Source of the DNA: Prevotella sp. CAG:732
GTDB taxonomy: Bacteria; Bacteroidota; Bacteroidia; Bacteroidales; Bacteroidaceae
Reading direction: 5' to 3'
Assembly (NCBI GenBank): GCA_000436035.1
Contig: FR893252.1
Location: 19,014-50,097 of the forward strand
DNA length: 31,084 nt
Position 1 is the first letter of the stretch; each line of letters begins with the position of its first letter. Below the pieces are notes generated by a model. It saw only the letters and a list, made by a program, of their open reading frames with translations, was not told the DNA's origin and did no database searches. This document shows positions 1 to 7,894 of this stretch, one piece after another. The translations under genes and the position numbers were made by a program.

Positions 1-1110
1 GAGTGTGTTTGGAGACTTATACCTAAACGAGTAAAAAATGATTACGAGTTGGGATACATAAAAATAACTCCAAATACAAATAAAATAATTGAAAATCAAT
101 TCAGTGTGCAATACTTACCAGAAGGTCTCATCAAGAAAATAGAAAAAGGGCATCTTACTGTATATGCACAAGACTACATAAACAAGACTTTAGTTCTTAG
201 CGACAATTCTACAGAAGGAAAGCAAATTCCGACCCTATGGACAGAGAAGAGTTTCTATACGGTCAAGGGGTCTTCACTTCTTAAAGAGATACTTCCTGAA
301 TCTGAGAAAAAATTCGATTATCCAAAGCCAATAGCTTTGATAAAATCTGTCATTCAGACAATATGCGAGCCAGAAGATATTGTTTTGGATAGTTTTGCTG
401 GTAGTGGAACTACGGGACATGCCATTCTTGACATCAACAAGTCTTTAGGCTATGAATTAAATTTCATCCTCATCGAGATGATGGACTATGCCAACACCAT
501 CACTGCAGAGCGTGTTCGCCGTGCCATCTCCGGTTATCCTTTCAAAGGCAAGAAAGAAGAGGAAATCTACAGTAAGAAATTGACTGCAAAGAACATCCTC
601 AAAGCTGATGAGTTCTTGAAAGAAGCGGAAGCTATTGCTGCGGAGAAAGAGGATGAATATACAAAAATCAGTAAGCCTAAGATTGTCGATAATTGCTTGA
701 AAGTAATCGGAACAAAGGTATTTGACGACAAGATGGAAGGCTTGGGAGGCACTTTCGACTATTACGAACTTGGTGCCCCACTCTTCAAGGAAGATGGAAA
801 CTTGAATGAGGAAGTCGGTATTGACAAATTCAGAGAATACATCTACTATTCCGAAACCAAGCAACCGCTTCTTCATGCAACAGACGAAACAGAGCCATAT
901 TTGCTGGACGATTTCAATCGAACAGGCTTCTATTTCTACTACAAGAAAGACGAACTCACGACGCTGAGCTTCGACACTCTTACAGAAATTGTGAATGTGA
1001 AGCACGACTCCTACATCATCTATGCAGACCGATGCTTGTTGGATGATTCATTCATGACTGGGCATCATATTAAGTTTAAGAAAATACCACGTGACATCAA
1101 AAGATTTTAA
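1..1110 (+). CDS. mod: Type III restriction-modification methyltransferase (Mod), 3' part only
   Basis: The reading frame is open from the first base, so the N-terminal part, which should hold the DPPY catalytic motif and most of the target-recognition region, lies outside the window; 369 residues are visible. The S-adenosylmethionine-binding motif DSFAGSGTTGHA lies near residues 130-141 of the fragment. It is preceded by PKPIALIKSVIQ, typical of beta-class N6-adenine/N4-cytosine methyltransferases, in which the SAM motif follows the catalytic motif. The C-terminal half (FDYYELG, YLLDDFN) matches the tail usual in type III Mod subunits. The stop is three bases before the res start, so the two subunits are cotranscribed. 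Mod methylates one strand of an asymmetric site and supplies specificity to the Mod-Res complex. The family is clear; the recognition site cannot be read from this fragment. Confidence 0.93.
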   Translation, partial: ECVWRLIPKRVKNDYELGYIKITPNTNKIIENQFSVQYLPEGLIKKIEKGHLTVYAQDYINKTLVLSDNSTEGKQIPTLWTEKSFYTVKGSSLLKEILPESEKKFDYPKPIALIKSVIQTICEPEDIVLDSFAGSGTTGHAILDINKSLGYELNFILIEMMDYANTITAERVRRAISGYPFKGKKEEEIYSKKLTAKNILKADEFLKEAEAIAAEKEDEYTKISKPKIVDNCLKVIGTKVFDDKMEGLGGTFDYYELGAPLFKEDGNLNEEVGIDKFREYIYYSETKQPLLHATDETEPYLLDDFNRTGFYFYYKKDELTTLSFDTLTEIVNVKHDSYIIYADRCLLDDSFMTGHHIKFKKIPRDIKRF

Positions 1111-1113
1111 ATT

Positions 1114-3789
1114 ATGGAACTGAAGAATTATCAGCAAGACGTACTCAAAGACCTCGCAGAATACATACAGACATGGAAGGAGCAAGGAAGCCTCAGCAAG
1201 GCTTTCTCTTCTTTTTGGAAAAGTCGTGGCATCCACCCTTTGCAGCCAGGCGACCCTACCTTTCATCCATATTGCGACACGATGAAAGGTACACCCAACA
1301 TTACCATCAAAGTACCAACAGCTGGTGGCAAGACCTTTATCGCTTGCAACGCCTTGGCTACCATCTTCGATGCCATGCCAATGGGCAAGACGAAAGCTGT
1401 GGCATGGTTTGTACCATCAGATACGATTCTGAAACAAACCTATCAAAATCTCAAGAATCCCTTGCATCCATACAGACAGAAAATTGATACTTTATTCAAT
1501 GGACGTGTGGAAGTTTATGACAAGCAAGCTTTGCTTTACGGACAGAATTTCAACCCCATCGTGGTAGAAGAGCAACTCAGCATATTCGTATTGAGTATTC
1601 AATCTTTTGCTTCAACGGCAAAAGACAAGCGATTGGTTTACAGCGAGAACGAGCACCTCACCGAATTTACCAAGACATACAATCATCATGAAAAGAGAAT
1701 CGAGGGTGCAGACGAGACTTCACTCATCCAAGTCATAGCCCATCTCAATCCTGTGATGATTATTGACGAGAGCCACAACTTCGAAGGCAACTTGCGTGTT
1801 GATACACTCACCAACATCAACCCTAGCTTTGTACTCAACCTTACTGCCACTCCACGAGAGAAGAGCAACATCATAAGCTTTGTGAGTCCAGCCCGATTGA
1901 AGAATGAAAACATGGTGAAGTTGCCAGTGATGGTCAGCAATTACCCAAAACATGCGGATGTGATCAATAGTGCGATTGCATTACGCAAGAACTTAGAAGA
2001 CAAAGCCAAGGAAGAGGAAAATTTGGGTGGAGATTACATTCGCCCGATTGTGCTTTTCCAAGCACAACCTAAAAATGATGAAGATGATGTCACATTCACC
2101 AACATCAAGAATAGTCTCGTGAAAGCAGGCATCTCAGAAGAGGAAATCAAGATAAAGACCGCCAATCTCAACGAACTGAAAGGTATTGACCTCATGAGCC
2201 GCGACTGCCCTGTGAGATACATCATCACCATCAATGCCTTGAAAGAAGGATGGGATTGTCCATTTGCTTATATCCTCGCCTCCACAGCCAACCGCTCTTC
2301 CAAGATAGACGTAGAGCAAATCTTAGGACGTATCTTGCGCCAACCCTACACTCGACAACACGACAATGTGCTGTTGAACATGTCGTATGTACTCACTTCA
2401 TCAGCCAACTTCCATACCACTATTGACAATGTAGTGGAAAGTCTCAGATTATCAGGTTATAGCAGAAAAGACTATGTGGCAACAGATACACCAAGCGATA
2501 ACTTCATGCAACCAAAAAGCCAACTCTACTTCAGAAATGACGAAGCGCTTCACCTTACCTATGCCAATAGCCCAGTAGAATCAGAGCCTAACGAATGGGA
2601 GTTCAATTCCGAAGACATTATCCTTCCGTCAGCAGAAGCAAAAGGCAAAACTGCTGATGAAAAAGGTGTATCCTTGGCAAACGATACCGCCATACTGATG
2701 AAAAAGGCAGAGAGCATGAGCCAACAGTACGAACAAGACATCCAAGAATCGCTCAACAACAAAACAAGTGAAGAAGTTATGCAAAAGACAAGAACTTATG
2801 CCATTCAAGACAGATACAAACCATTTCTAGAGAGTATCAATCTACCACAGTTTTGTATCAAAGTCAATAAAGACTATGGGGTATTTGGAATCACCAAAGA
2901 CTTTGTTCCTTTAACACAAGAGGCCTTGTTGGAAGATTTCAAGCTATCCAAAGAGGACAAGCACATAGACTTCTCTTACAGCAACACCAATGTCAAAAAG
3001 ATAGACATTGATAAGAATGACGAAGACAACATCATTACCAGTTCTTTAAAAGAAAAAGAAGCACTCATGTTTGACAATTTCTATGGAAGTATAAATGACA
3101 AAGATAAAATTATTCAGCATCTATCCAAGTCAATCATTGACAACATCACACGAGACAATAGTGTTTCTGATGCCGACCTATACAAATACGTCACAAGTGT
3201 GCTTGAAGACAAGGACTTGCCTCAGCTGCGCAACTTAGGCAAGAATACAGCTGACACGATACAAGCATTCAAAAACAAGATAAGGCAACTGAAGATTGCC
3301 TTTGCCAAAGAACAATTCGACAAAAAGATTCAGTCTAAACAAATAGAAATAGAATATTCTGAACACCTGCCTTCAGAAATCATCTTGACAAAAGACAAAG
3401 CGCCAGCTTTTGCTAAGAAAATGTACCAAGAGGAAGAAGGTTTCAACGATTTCGAAAGAGATGTTATAGACCAAGTTATTTCCCTTGACTGTGTAAGATG
3501 TTGGCATCGGAACCAAGAAAAAGGCAAAGGCTTCTGCATCAATGGTTTCGTCAATGCCTACCCTGACTTCATCATCGTTTTGAATAATGGCATTACGGTT
3601 TTGCTCGAAACAAAGGGATCTCATCTTGATGGATCGGATAGTAAGAACAAGATAGCATGTGGCAATAAATGGGCGGTCAAGGCTGGCAGCAAGTTTGCAT
3701 ACTTCATGGTCTTTGAAGACAAGCCCATCCAAGGGGCCGTTACTGTCGGAGAATTTATCAAAAGCCTCATAGTGCTTGGAGGAAACTGA
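1114..3789 (+). CDS. res: Type III restriction enzyme Res subunit (helicase-nuclease)
   Basis: This is a complete 891-residue Res subunit, a usual length for the family. The superfamily 2 helicase motifs are in order: Walker A PTAGGKT (residues 68-74), DESH box (208-211), motif III LTATPR, and motif VI QILGRILRQP. A C-terminal PD-(D/E)XK nuclease is visible as D818 in YPDF, then E832 and K834 in LLETKG. The protein would use ATP to communicate along DNA between unmethylated sites and cut DNA in complex with Mod. All key residues are present, so nothing in the sequence suggests inactivation. ATG was chosen because it sits three bases after the mod stop. No intrinsic terminator for this operon is visible after the stop. 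Confidence 0.96.
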   Translation: MELKNYQQDVLKDLAEYIQTWKEQGSLSKAFSSFWKSRGIHPLQPGDPTFHPYCDTMKGTPNITIKVPTAGGKTFIACNALATIFDAMPMGKTKAVAWFVPSDTILKQTYQNLKNPLHPYRQKIDTLFNGRVEVYDKQALLYGQNFNPIVVEEQLSIFVLSIQSFASTAKDKRLVYSENEHLTEFTKTYNHHEKRIEGADETSLIQVIAHLNPVMIIDESHNFEGNLRVDTLTNINPSFVLNLTATPREKSNIISFVSPARLKNENMVKLPVMVSNYPKHADVINSAIALRKNLEDKAKEEENLGGDYIRPIVLFQAQPKNDEDDVTFTNIKNSLVKAGISEEEIKIKTANLNELKGIDLMSRDCPVRYIITINALKEGWDCPFAYILASTANRSSKIDVEQILGRILRQPYTRQHDNVLLNMSYVLTSSANFHTTIDNVVESLRLSGYSRKDYVATDTPSDNFMQPKSQLYFRNDEALHLTYANSPVESEPNEWEFNSEDIILPSAEAKGKTADEKGVSLANDTAILMKKAESMSQQYEQDIQESLNNKTSEEVMQKTRTYAIQDRYKPFLESINLPQFCIKVNKDYGVFGITKDFVPLTQEALLEDFKLSKEDKHIDFSYSNTNVKKIDIDKNDEDNIITSSLKEKEALMFDNFYGSINDKDKIIQHLSKSIIDNITRDNSVSDADLYKYVTSVLEDKDLPQLRNLGKNTADTIQAFKNKIRQLKIAFAKEQFDKKIQSKQIEIEYSEHLPSEIILTKDKAPAFAKKMYQEEEGFNDFERDVIDQVISLDCVRCWHRNQEKGKGFCINGFVNAYPDFIIVLNNGITVLLETKGSHLDGSDSKNKIACGNKWAVKAGSKFAYFMVFEDKPIQGAVTVGEFIKSLIVLGGN

Positions 3790-3871
3790 CTACATAGTAG
3801 AATCTATATAATAAACAAAACGTGAATATAATGCGCCAGAGAAATTATAGACTTACAACAGAAAATATGTA

Positions 3872-3944
3872 AAATGAAAAAACGAGGCAAAGCCTCGCTC
3901 AGAGGTTGGAGTCAAGGCTCATAAAAAGAGACGATGGCTCTAAC
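3872..3944 (-). ncRNA. Candidate small RNA of about 70 nt
   Basis: On the minus strand the box TACCTTTG (3950-3957) matches the Bacteroidota -7 element, with a TTG 21 bases further upstream (one more than usual). Transcription starting near 3944 would run about 50 nt and reach a perfect six-base-pair stem, CGAGGC/GCCTCG, with a three-base loop (3883-3897). That stem is followed on the minus strand by TTTTTTCATTTT, an intrinsic terminator. No start codon with a credible frame lies between them. Promoter plus terminator with no ORF suggests a short untranslated RNA antisense to the res 3' region spacer. Its family is not recognised and expression is inferred only. Confidence 0.45.
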
Positions 3945-3949
3945 CACTG

Positions 3950-3957
3950 CAAAGGTA
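3950..3957 (-). promoter_or_regulatory. -7 promoter box for the candidate small RNA
   Basis: Reads TACCTTTG on the minus strand, a perfect TAnnTTTG. The nearest -33-like TTG (3979-3981) is 21 bases away, one base off optimal spacing. Confidence 0.5.
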
Positions 3958-4067
3958 CAATATTTTTTTCTTACTTTCCAACAAAAAAGCGAGTTTTTTT
4001 CAATCTAAACGCAAAAACATTCAAAAACAGGAAAAAATAAAGGATTATAATCAGAGTATTATGTGTC

Positions 4068-4105
4068 AGAGGGATGGATTCGCCGAAAGGTGAGTTCATT
4101 CCTCT
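4068..4105 (+). other. 17-bp hairpin with GAAA tetraloop
   Basis: The arms 4068-4084 and 4089-4105 pair over all 17 positions on the plus strand, closed by the stable GNRA loop GAAA. Several pairs are G-U wobbles that would be A-C mismatches on the minus strand, so selection for a plus-strand RNA is suggested. No U tract follows directly, so it is not a typical intrinsic terminator. It could be a leader or trailer RNA element; function unknown. Confidence 0.5.
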
Positions 4106-4143
4106 CTTAAATTACCCACCAAACAAAGTTTTTATATATTTTT

Positions 4144-4175
4144 TTTGCTATTTATAAAATTTATTCCTACCTTTG
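4144..4175 (+). promoter_or_regulatory. Promoter of the HigBA-like locus
   Basis: TTTG at 4144-4147 and TACCTTTG at 4168-4175 are separated by 20 bases, close to the Bacteroidota primary-sigma consensus. Transcription would begin near 4181, about 14 bases before the toxin ATG. No promoter box of this type was seen between here and the SUFU and TPR genes, so these may share it. Confidence 0.7.
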
Positions 4176-4194
4176 CTGAAAAATTGAGTCGTCT

Positions 4195-4484
4195 ATGCGA
4201 ATATTTACAGAACAAGCTTTGAAGCAATACATAAAAGACCATCCCAAATCTAAAGTAGCATTATAGGAATGGATTACGATTGTCAAGAAAAGCAAGTGGA
4301 ATAATTTTGCTGATATTAAGTCAACTTTTAATAGTGTTGACAATGTTGGCAATCAACATTATGTATTCAATATAAAAGAGAATACATATAGAATTGTTGT
4401 AGTTATCAAGTTTACCATTAAGTTTGTATATATTCGTTTTATAGGAACTCATAATGAATATGATAAAATTGTAGAACCATATAA
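4195..4484 (+). pseudogene. higB: HigB-family toxin with in-frame amber stop
   Basis: From ATG 4195 the frame encodes MRIFTEQALKQYIKDHPKSK, then TAG at codon 24 (4264-4266). It resumes in the same frame with EWITIVKKSKWNNFADIK, VGNQHYVFNI, TYRIVVVIKF and VYIRFIGTHNEYDKI. This is the HigB/RelE-like mRNA interferase pattern, in which the stop position usually reads as an LxEW-type segment; CAG to TAG is a one-base change. The normal end is also lost. Adding one base near 4476 would restore a short Val-Glu-Thr-Ile tail and a stop at 4482-4484, 13 bases before the antitoxin ATG. As written, no stop separates toxin codons from the antitoxin frame. The toxin is probably inactive unless the amber codon is read through. 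The family call is firm; the frameshift is inference. Confidence 0.8.
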
Positions 4485-4497
4485 AATCAAAGTTAAG

Positions 4498-4863
4498 ATG
4501 AATAAGATTGAAAATATGGAACAATATCAATGGGCAGTCAACAGAGTGGAAGAGCTTCTTCCCTTAGTCAACGACAACACTCCATTAGACGATCCCAACA
4601 GTATCGCATTGGAAAAACTCTCCAATATGATTGCAGACTATTCTGATGTCCATTTTGCCATAGGTTCTCCAACCCTAGCAGACATCATTAAATTAAGAAT
4701 GGAAGAGATGGGCATATCCATCTCAAAATTGGCTATTTTACTTGGTGTACCAATTGTCAATGTCAAGAACTATCTCTCAGGCTCGCAAGAACCAACACTA
4801 AGCGTTGGGCGAGAAATCAGCAAGAAACTAGGTATTGATGCCAATTTAGTTTTAGGAGTTTAA
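4498..4863 (+). CDS. higA: HigA-family antitoxin, XRE-type DNA-binding protein
   Basis: This 121-residue protein has the HigA layout. An N-terminal acidic helical part (EQYQWAVNRVEELLPLVND, about residues 8-26) would contact the toxin, and a C-terminal helix-turn-helix spans about residues 60-117 (MGISISKLAILLGV, then YLSGSQEPTLSVGREISKKL). HigA proteins neutralise HigB and repress their own promoter. The gene appears intact while the toxin upstream is broken, a common state after toxin decay. Its start is in the same frame as the toxin. ATG 4498 is chosen because homologues begin a few residues before the EQY..A segment; ATG 4516 is an alternative. It may still act as a repressor of the downstream genes. 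Confidence 0.88.
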   Translation: MNKIENMEQYQWAVNRVEELLPLVNDNTPLDDPNSIALEKLSNMIADYSDVHFAIGSPTLADIIKLRMEEMGISISKLAILLGVPIVNVKNYLSGSQEPTLSVGREISKKLGIDANLVLGV

Positions 4864-4951
4864 TGCTCTTTATGGTGAAATGACAGACAACAAACAAAAC
4901 ATAAATGAATTGAGTCTGCCAAAGGCTGAGCATCTCAATACAAAATAACCT

Positions 4952-6181
4952 ATGAAACGATTTACACTTAAAAACCTTCCGCCCTCTGCTCAGAAAGATA
5001 CCGAGGACATTCGACTTTCTTTTGCCAATAGCAGAATCACTTTCGTGTGGTGCGCATTCAAAGACTTACTTCGAAATGAATCGCTCACCATGAAATTCCT
5101 CATTGCCATCATCCTTCTGGGAGGAGTCGTTAGGTTTGCTTCCGGACTCCTAGAGGTAGCTATCTTATGCATCATCCTATTGCCTATCTTTTACGTAAAA
5201 GACATTTGGGCAATCAACAAGAACTACTCAAAATGGCATGAAAACGATGTCTTTCCCATCCTCACAGCAGAAGGTCCACAAAACATTCTGCCCGTTTACG
5301 ATGGACAAAGATATATCCGTGTCGAGTGGGCATCGTGGGAAGAAGTAAAAGACATCAGTTTCTACGCCAAATATCTAGTCATCACAACGACAGAGCCAAG
5401 CTATGGCATCATGTTAATGTGGGCTGATGATATGGAGAAGGTTCAGCAAACAGCATTGAGCATGTGGAGGAACGCCTTGGTTGCAAAAAATGCGAAGGCC
5501 CAAATGCCTGAACTATACTCAGAACAGGAAATCCATGAAATATCAGATTTTATTGAAAGCGTGTTTGGCAAGTATGACTATGTTTTCCATGAAGTCGCCT
5601 CTACAGACATACATGTGGACATCGCCATTATCCCTCCTACCGAAGAACGCAACTATTACACATTGTGTACCATGGGAGTCGGAGCGCATCGTATGGACAC
5701 ACCTGATGAACTGAGATACGAATCACTCCTTGGAGAACGTGCGGAATTATTGATCTATCTTCCTGCCGACTGGAAATTGGCAGAGGAAGACTTGAAAGAC
5801 GAACGAAATTATTGGCCTATCCGCTTGCTGAAAGATTTCGCTCGTATGCCAATCAATACTGAGAGTTGGATAGCCTGGGGGCATTCTTTCAGTCAAGAAG
5901 AGAAAGAGCCTTATGCAGAGGGTGTTCCATATTCCGCTGCCGTATTGTTGTCTCCCCAACCAGACATCGACAGTATTGTCTCTTGCCCTTTGACTGTTGG
6001 CAAGAGCATAGATTTCTTCCAAATCTTCCCACTGACCCAAGAGGAGTTGGAATACAAAATGAAATGTGCCGAAGATGAAACTTGCAACTCTCCTACTGAC
6101 TCATTGCTAGACCATATCCATGCAGACCGAGAGCATTGGATGGACTACGCATTAAGCCGCTTCGATTACCGGAAAAAGTGA
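4952..6181 (+). CDS. Membrane-anchored SUFU-domain protein
   Basis: A 409-residue protein. Residues 47-60 and 66-81 are strongly hydrophobic (FLIAIILLGGVV, AILCIILLPIFYV), giving one hairpin or two membrane segments near the N-terminus. About residues 195-385 resemble the suppressor-of-fused (SUFU) domain: YTLCTMGVGAHRM, ERAELLIYLPADW, YWPIRLLKDFARMP, WIAWGHSF and FFQIFPLTQEELEYK. Bacterial SUFU proteins are frequent as immunity proteins in polymorphic toxin systems, but no toxin is visible here. The middle part (residues 90-190) is unassigned. The gene lies 88 bases after higA with no clear promoter of its own and 31 bases before the exported TPR-like gene, so the latter two probably form one unit. 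The SUFU call is fairly sure; the role is not known. Confidence 0.75.
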   Translation: MKRFTLKNLPPSAQKDTEDIRLSFANSRITFVWCAFKDLLRNESLTMKFLIAIILLGGVVRFASGLLEVAILCIILLPIFYVKDIWAINKNYSKWHENDVFPILTAEGPQNILPVYDGQRYIRVEWASWEEVKDISFYAKYLVITTTEPSYGIMLMWADDMEKVQQTALSMWRNALVAKNAKAQMPELYSEQEIHEISDFIESVFGKYDYVFHEVASTDIHVDIAIIPPTEERNYYTLCTMGVGAHRMDTPDELRYESLLGERAELLIYLPADWKLAEEDLKDERNYWPIRLLKDFARMPINTESWIAWGHSFSQEEKEPYAEGVPYSAAVLLSPQPDIDSIVSCPLTVGKSIDFFQIFPLTQEELEYKMKCAEDETCNSPTDSLLDHIHADREHWMDYALSRFDYRKK

Positions 6182-6212
6182 TTGTAACATTACCTAACTA
6201 AATACTGAAAAT

Positions 6213-7406
6213 ATGAAACAAGTACTGAAACTTACATTATGGCTCTTGCTTTTGCCGATGGCAATGCAAGCCCAAGACCGAACTTCCATTGACAAGATAG
6301 AAGCAATAGCACAAAATCTCTACCTAAAGGAGAACTACAAAAAATGTGTAGAGGTACTTCAAAAGCAAAAAGACCTCGTGGTGAAATACTTGACAGAAAA
6401 GGATACAGCCTATTTTGCCAATCTCCGTTTCCAAGCTCGCTGCTATTATCGAATGAAAGACTACGATATGGCAAGAAACATAGCAAAAGAAGCCTTGGAC
6501 AACTGGGAACAGAATCATAGTACGGAAGAACGCAGTTATATCTTGATGCTCGACAACTATGCCACTTATCTAGGAAATGGCGACAACCCTGATTACGAGT
6601 TAGCCTTGAAATATGGAAAGGATGCCATGGAACGATACGAGAAACTGCAAAAGAACGACTTCGACCTGGCTGTAATAGCACTCCATTTAGCCGAAAACAG
6701 CTATTATGCGGAGAAATTTGCTGATGCCGTGAAATACGAGATACGTGGCATCCAATATTTCAAGACTATGTTTGGCGAACATTCTGATGAATACGTCGGC
6801 GAATTGGAATATCTTGCCAAATATTACGACAGCAGCGGACAGGGGAAAAAGGCACAAGAGGCAAGAGATCTACTGCAAAAATTGTGGAAGGAGAAAAAGG
6901 ATGGCATCGAAGATTTACCACCACTGATAGAGTTCAAGACGACAGAAGAGTGCAAAGCTCATCAAGATGACACCATGAAAATGATTGATTATTACCTGAG
7001 CCATCTACTTTCTGCCAAACAAATGGCGGATGCCTCTGGGTATATCATGAGATGGTCTTCCGTAACAGATTTGGTAACCATCAACATTGGCGAAGAGGAA
7101 TCAACACTCTTCAATGAGAAATATTATCCTTATGCAGTAGCCTATATCGCAGCTTGCTGTGAGTATGCAATAGCTAAAGAGTCGGCAGATTTCACTAAGG
7201 ATTTGTTCAGCCATGCTATTAAAAGAATGCTCAATTTCTATCTTGGAGGAAACAAAGAGCTGACAGGTGAGGTTCCTTATCTAGAGAAGTTTAGCAAGGT
7301 GGTGGACAACAAAGATGACAAAGCCTTGGAATCACTCATTGACAAGTATTACAACAAAATCATGAAACAAATAGAAAAGTCGGGTACTCCAATGGGCAAA
7401 AGCTAA
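6213..7406 (+). CDS. Exported TPR-like repeat protein
   Basis: A 397-residue protein with a signal peptide: basic MKQVLK, hydrophobic LTLWLLLLPMAM, and a likely cleavage after MQA at residue 20. No lipobox cysteine is present, so it is probably periplasmic. About residues 29-235 are helical repeats of tetratricopeptide type, for example KENYKKCVEVLQKQK, ARCYYRMKDYDMARNIAKEAL, ELALKYGKDAMERYEKL, AENSYYAEKFADAVKY and LEYLAKYYDSSGQGKKAQEA. The C-terminal part is also helical but not assigned. It starts 31 bases after the SUFU gene and probably shares its transcript. TPRs bind proteins; partner and function are unknown. Confidence 0.75.
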   Translation: MKQVLKLTLWLLLLPMAMQAQDRTSIDKIEAIAQNLYLKENYKKCVEVLQKQKDLVVKYLTEKDTAYFANLRFQARCYYRMKDYDMARNIAKEALDNWEQNHSTEERSYILMLDNYATYLGNGDNPDYELALKYGKDAMERYEKLQKNDFDLAVIALHLAENSYYAEKFADAVKYEIRGIQYFKTMFGEHSDEYVGELEYLAKYYDSSGQGKKAQEARDLLQKLWKEKKDGIEDLPPLIEFKTTEECKAHQDDTMKMIDYYLSHLLSAKQMADASGYIMRWSSVTDLVTINIGEEESTLFNEKYYPYAVAYIAACCEYAIAKESADFTKDLFSHAIKRMLNFYLGGNKELTGEVPYLEKFSKVVDNKDDKALESLIDKYYNKIMKQIEKSGTPMGKS

Positions 7407-7508
7407 GAGCGGAGGGCGACAAAGCTAAGGACGAAGGGCGATGCTCCTAGGGCTTGAAGGACAAAACTGCATAGCTCCGACCTTTCCACTACGCCCATCT
7501 ATATGTTC

Positions 7509-7562
7509 CACTACGCCCGGACTTATGTTTCACTATAGTGGGACATAAGTCCGGGCGTAGTG
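7509..7562. repeat. Perfect 20-bp inverted repeat with palindromic centre
   Basis: The left arm CACTACGCCCGGACTTATGT (7509-7528) and right arm ACATAAGTCCGGGCGTAGTG (7543-7562) are exact reverse complements. The 14-base centre contains the palindrome CACTATAGTG (7531-7540). As RNA the two flanking UU/GG positions can wobble-pair, so nearly all 54 nt fold into one hairpin. It lies after the stop of the TPR gene but has no U tract. It resembles a REP-like or MITE-like palindromic repeat; copy number cannot be judged from one window. Confidence 0.75.
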
Positions 7563-7837
7563 AGAATATTGCAGAACTTAGGTTCGTCGTCCTTCGTCCT
7601 CGTATTCAGATACTTACGGTCCTATCTAATCCACCTTACGAGTCGTTGCCTCACCCTTGTAGTCGAAACTATGATGTATCGTGTGAAAGACATTCTCGGA
7701 AGCAACTATCGCTTCCTTTTTCTGCCGCAAAGTTATCCCAAGCATATTTCAGCTTGATGTAGAATGTGTTACAATTCTGTTAAAAGCCTATATGAAGGCA
7801 AGCATAAGAGACAAATAGGAAAATAGGAAGCAAAATA

Positions 7838-7869
7838 TTTGTCTGTTAGAAATATTATCCGTAACTTTG
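7838..7869 (+). promoter_or_regulatory. Promoter of the fur-DUF486 operon
   Basis: TTTG (7838-7841), 20 bases, then TAACTTTG (7862-7869). Transcription would start near 7875, giving a leader of about 20 bases before the GTG start. Confidence 0.7.
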
Positions 7870-7894
7870 CATCACATTTATAATATATAATAAG

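Larger units (their letters stand above)
3790..4194. other. 405-base intergenic region between res and the toxin-antitoxin locus
   Basis: No protein-coding frame is convincing here. The stretch is A/T-rich and holds, in order, a hairpin with a minus-strand U tract (3872-3897), a minus-strand TACCTTTG promoter box (3950-3957), a 17-bp GAAA-capped hairpin (4068-4105), and the plus-strand promoter of the toxin-antitoxin locus (4144-4175). Confidence 0.7.
7407..7894. other. 488-base non-coding region before the Fur gene
   Basis: No convincing gene; the open frames here have no recognisable protein features. It contains two 13-base direct repeats TTCCACTACGCCC (7484-7496 and 7506-7518), the long inverted repeat described separately, and the Fur promoter. 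GA-rich words near 7429-7442 (aggacgaagggcga) recur imperfectly on the opposite strand near 7584-7598, so the whole area may be the remains of a small repeat element. Confidence 0.6.

Noticed and set aside
4264..4266. Amber codon of the toxin read as a non-standard amino acid
   Set aside because: No pyrrolysine system or suppressor tRNA is visible in the window, and many genes here would be affected by general amber suppression; a point mutation is simpler.
7538..7762. A 74-codon frame in the gap before the Fur gene
   Set aside because: It starts inside the inverted repeat, has no family features, and overlaps another open frame of similar length; most likely chance.
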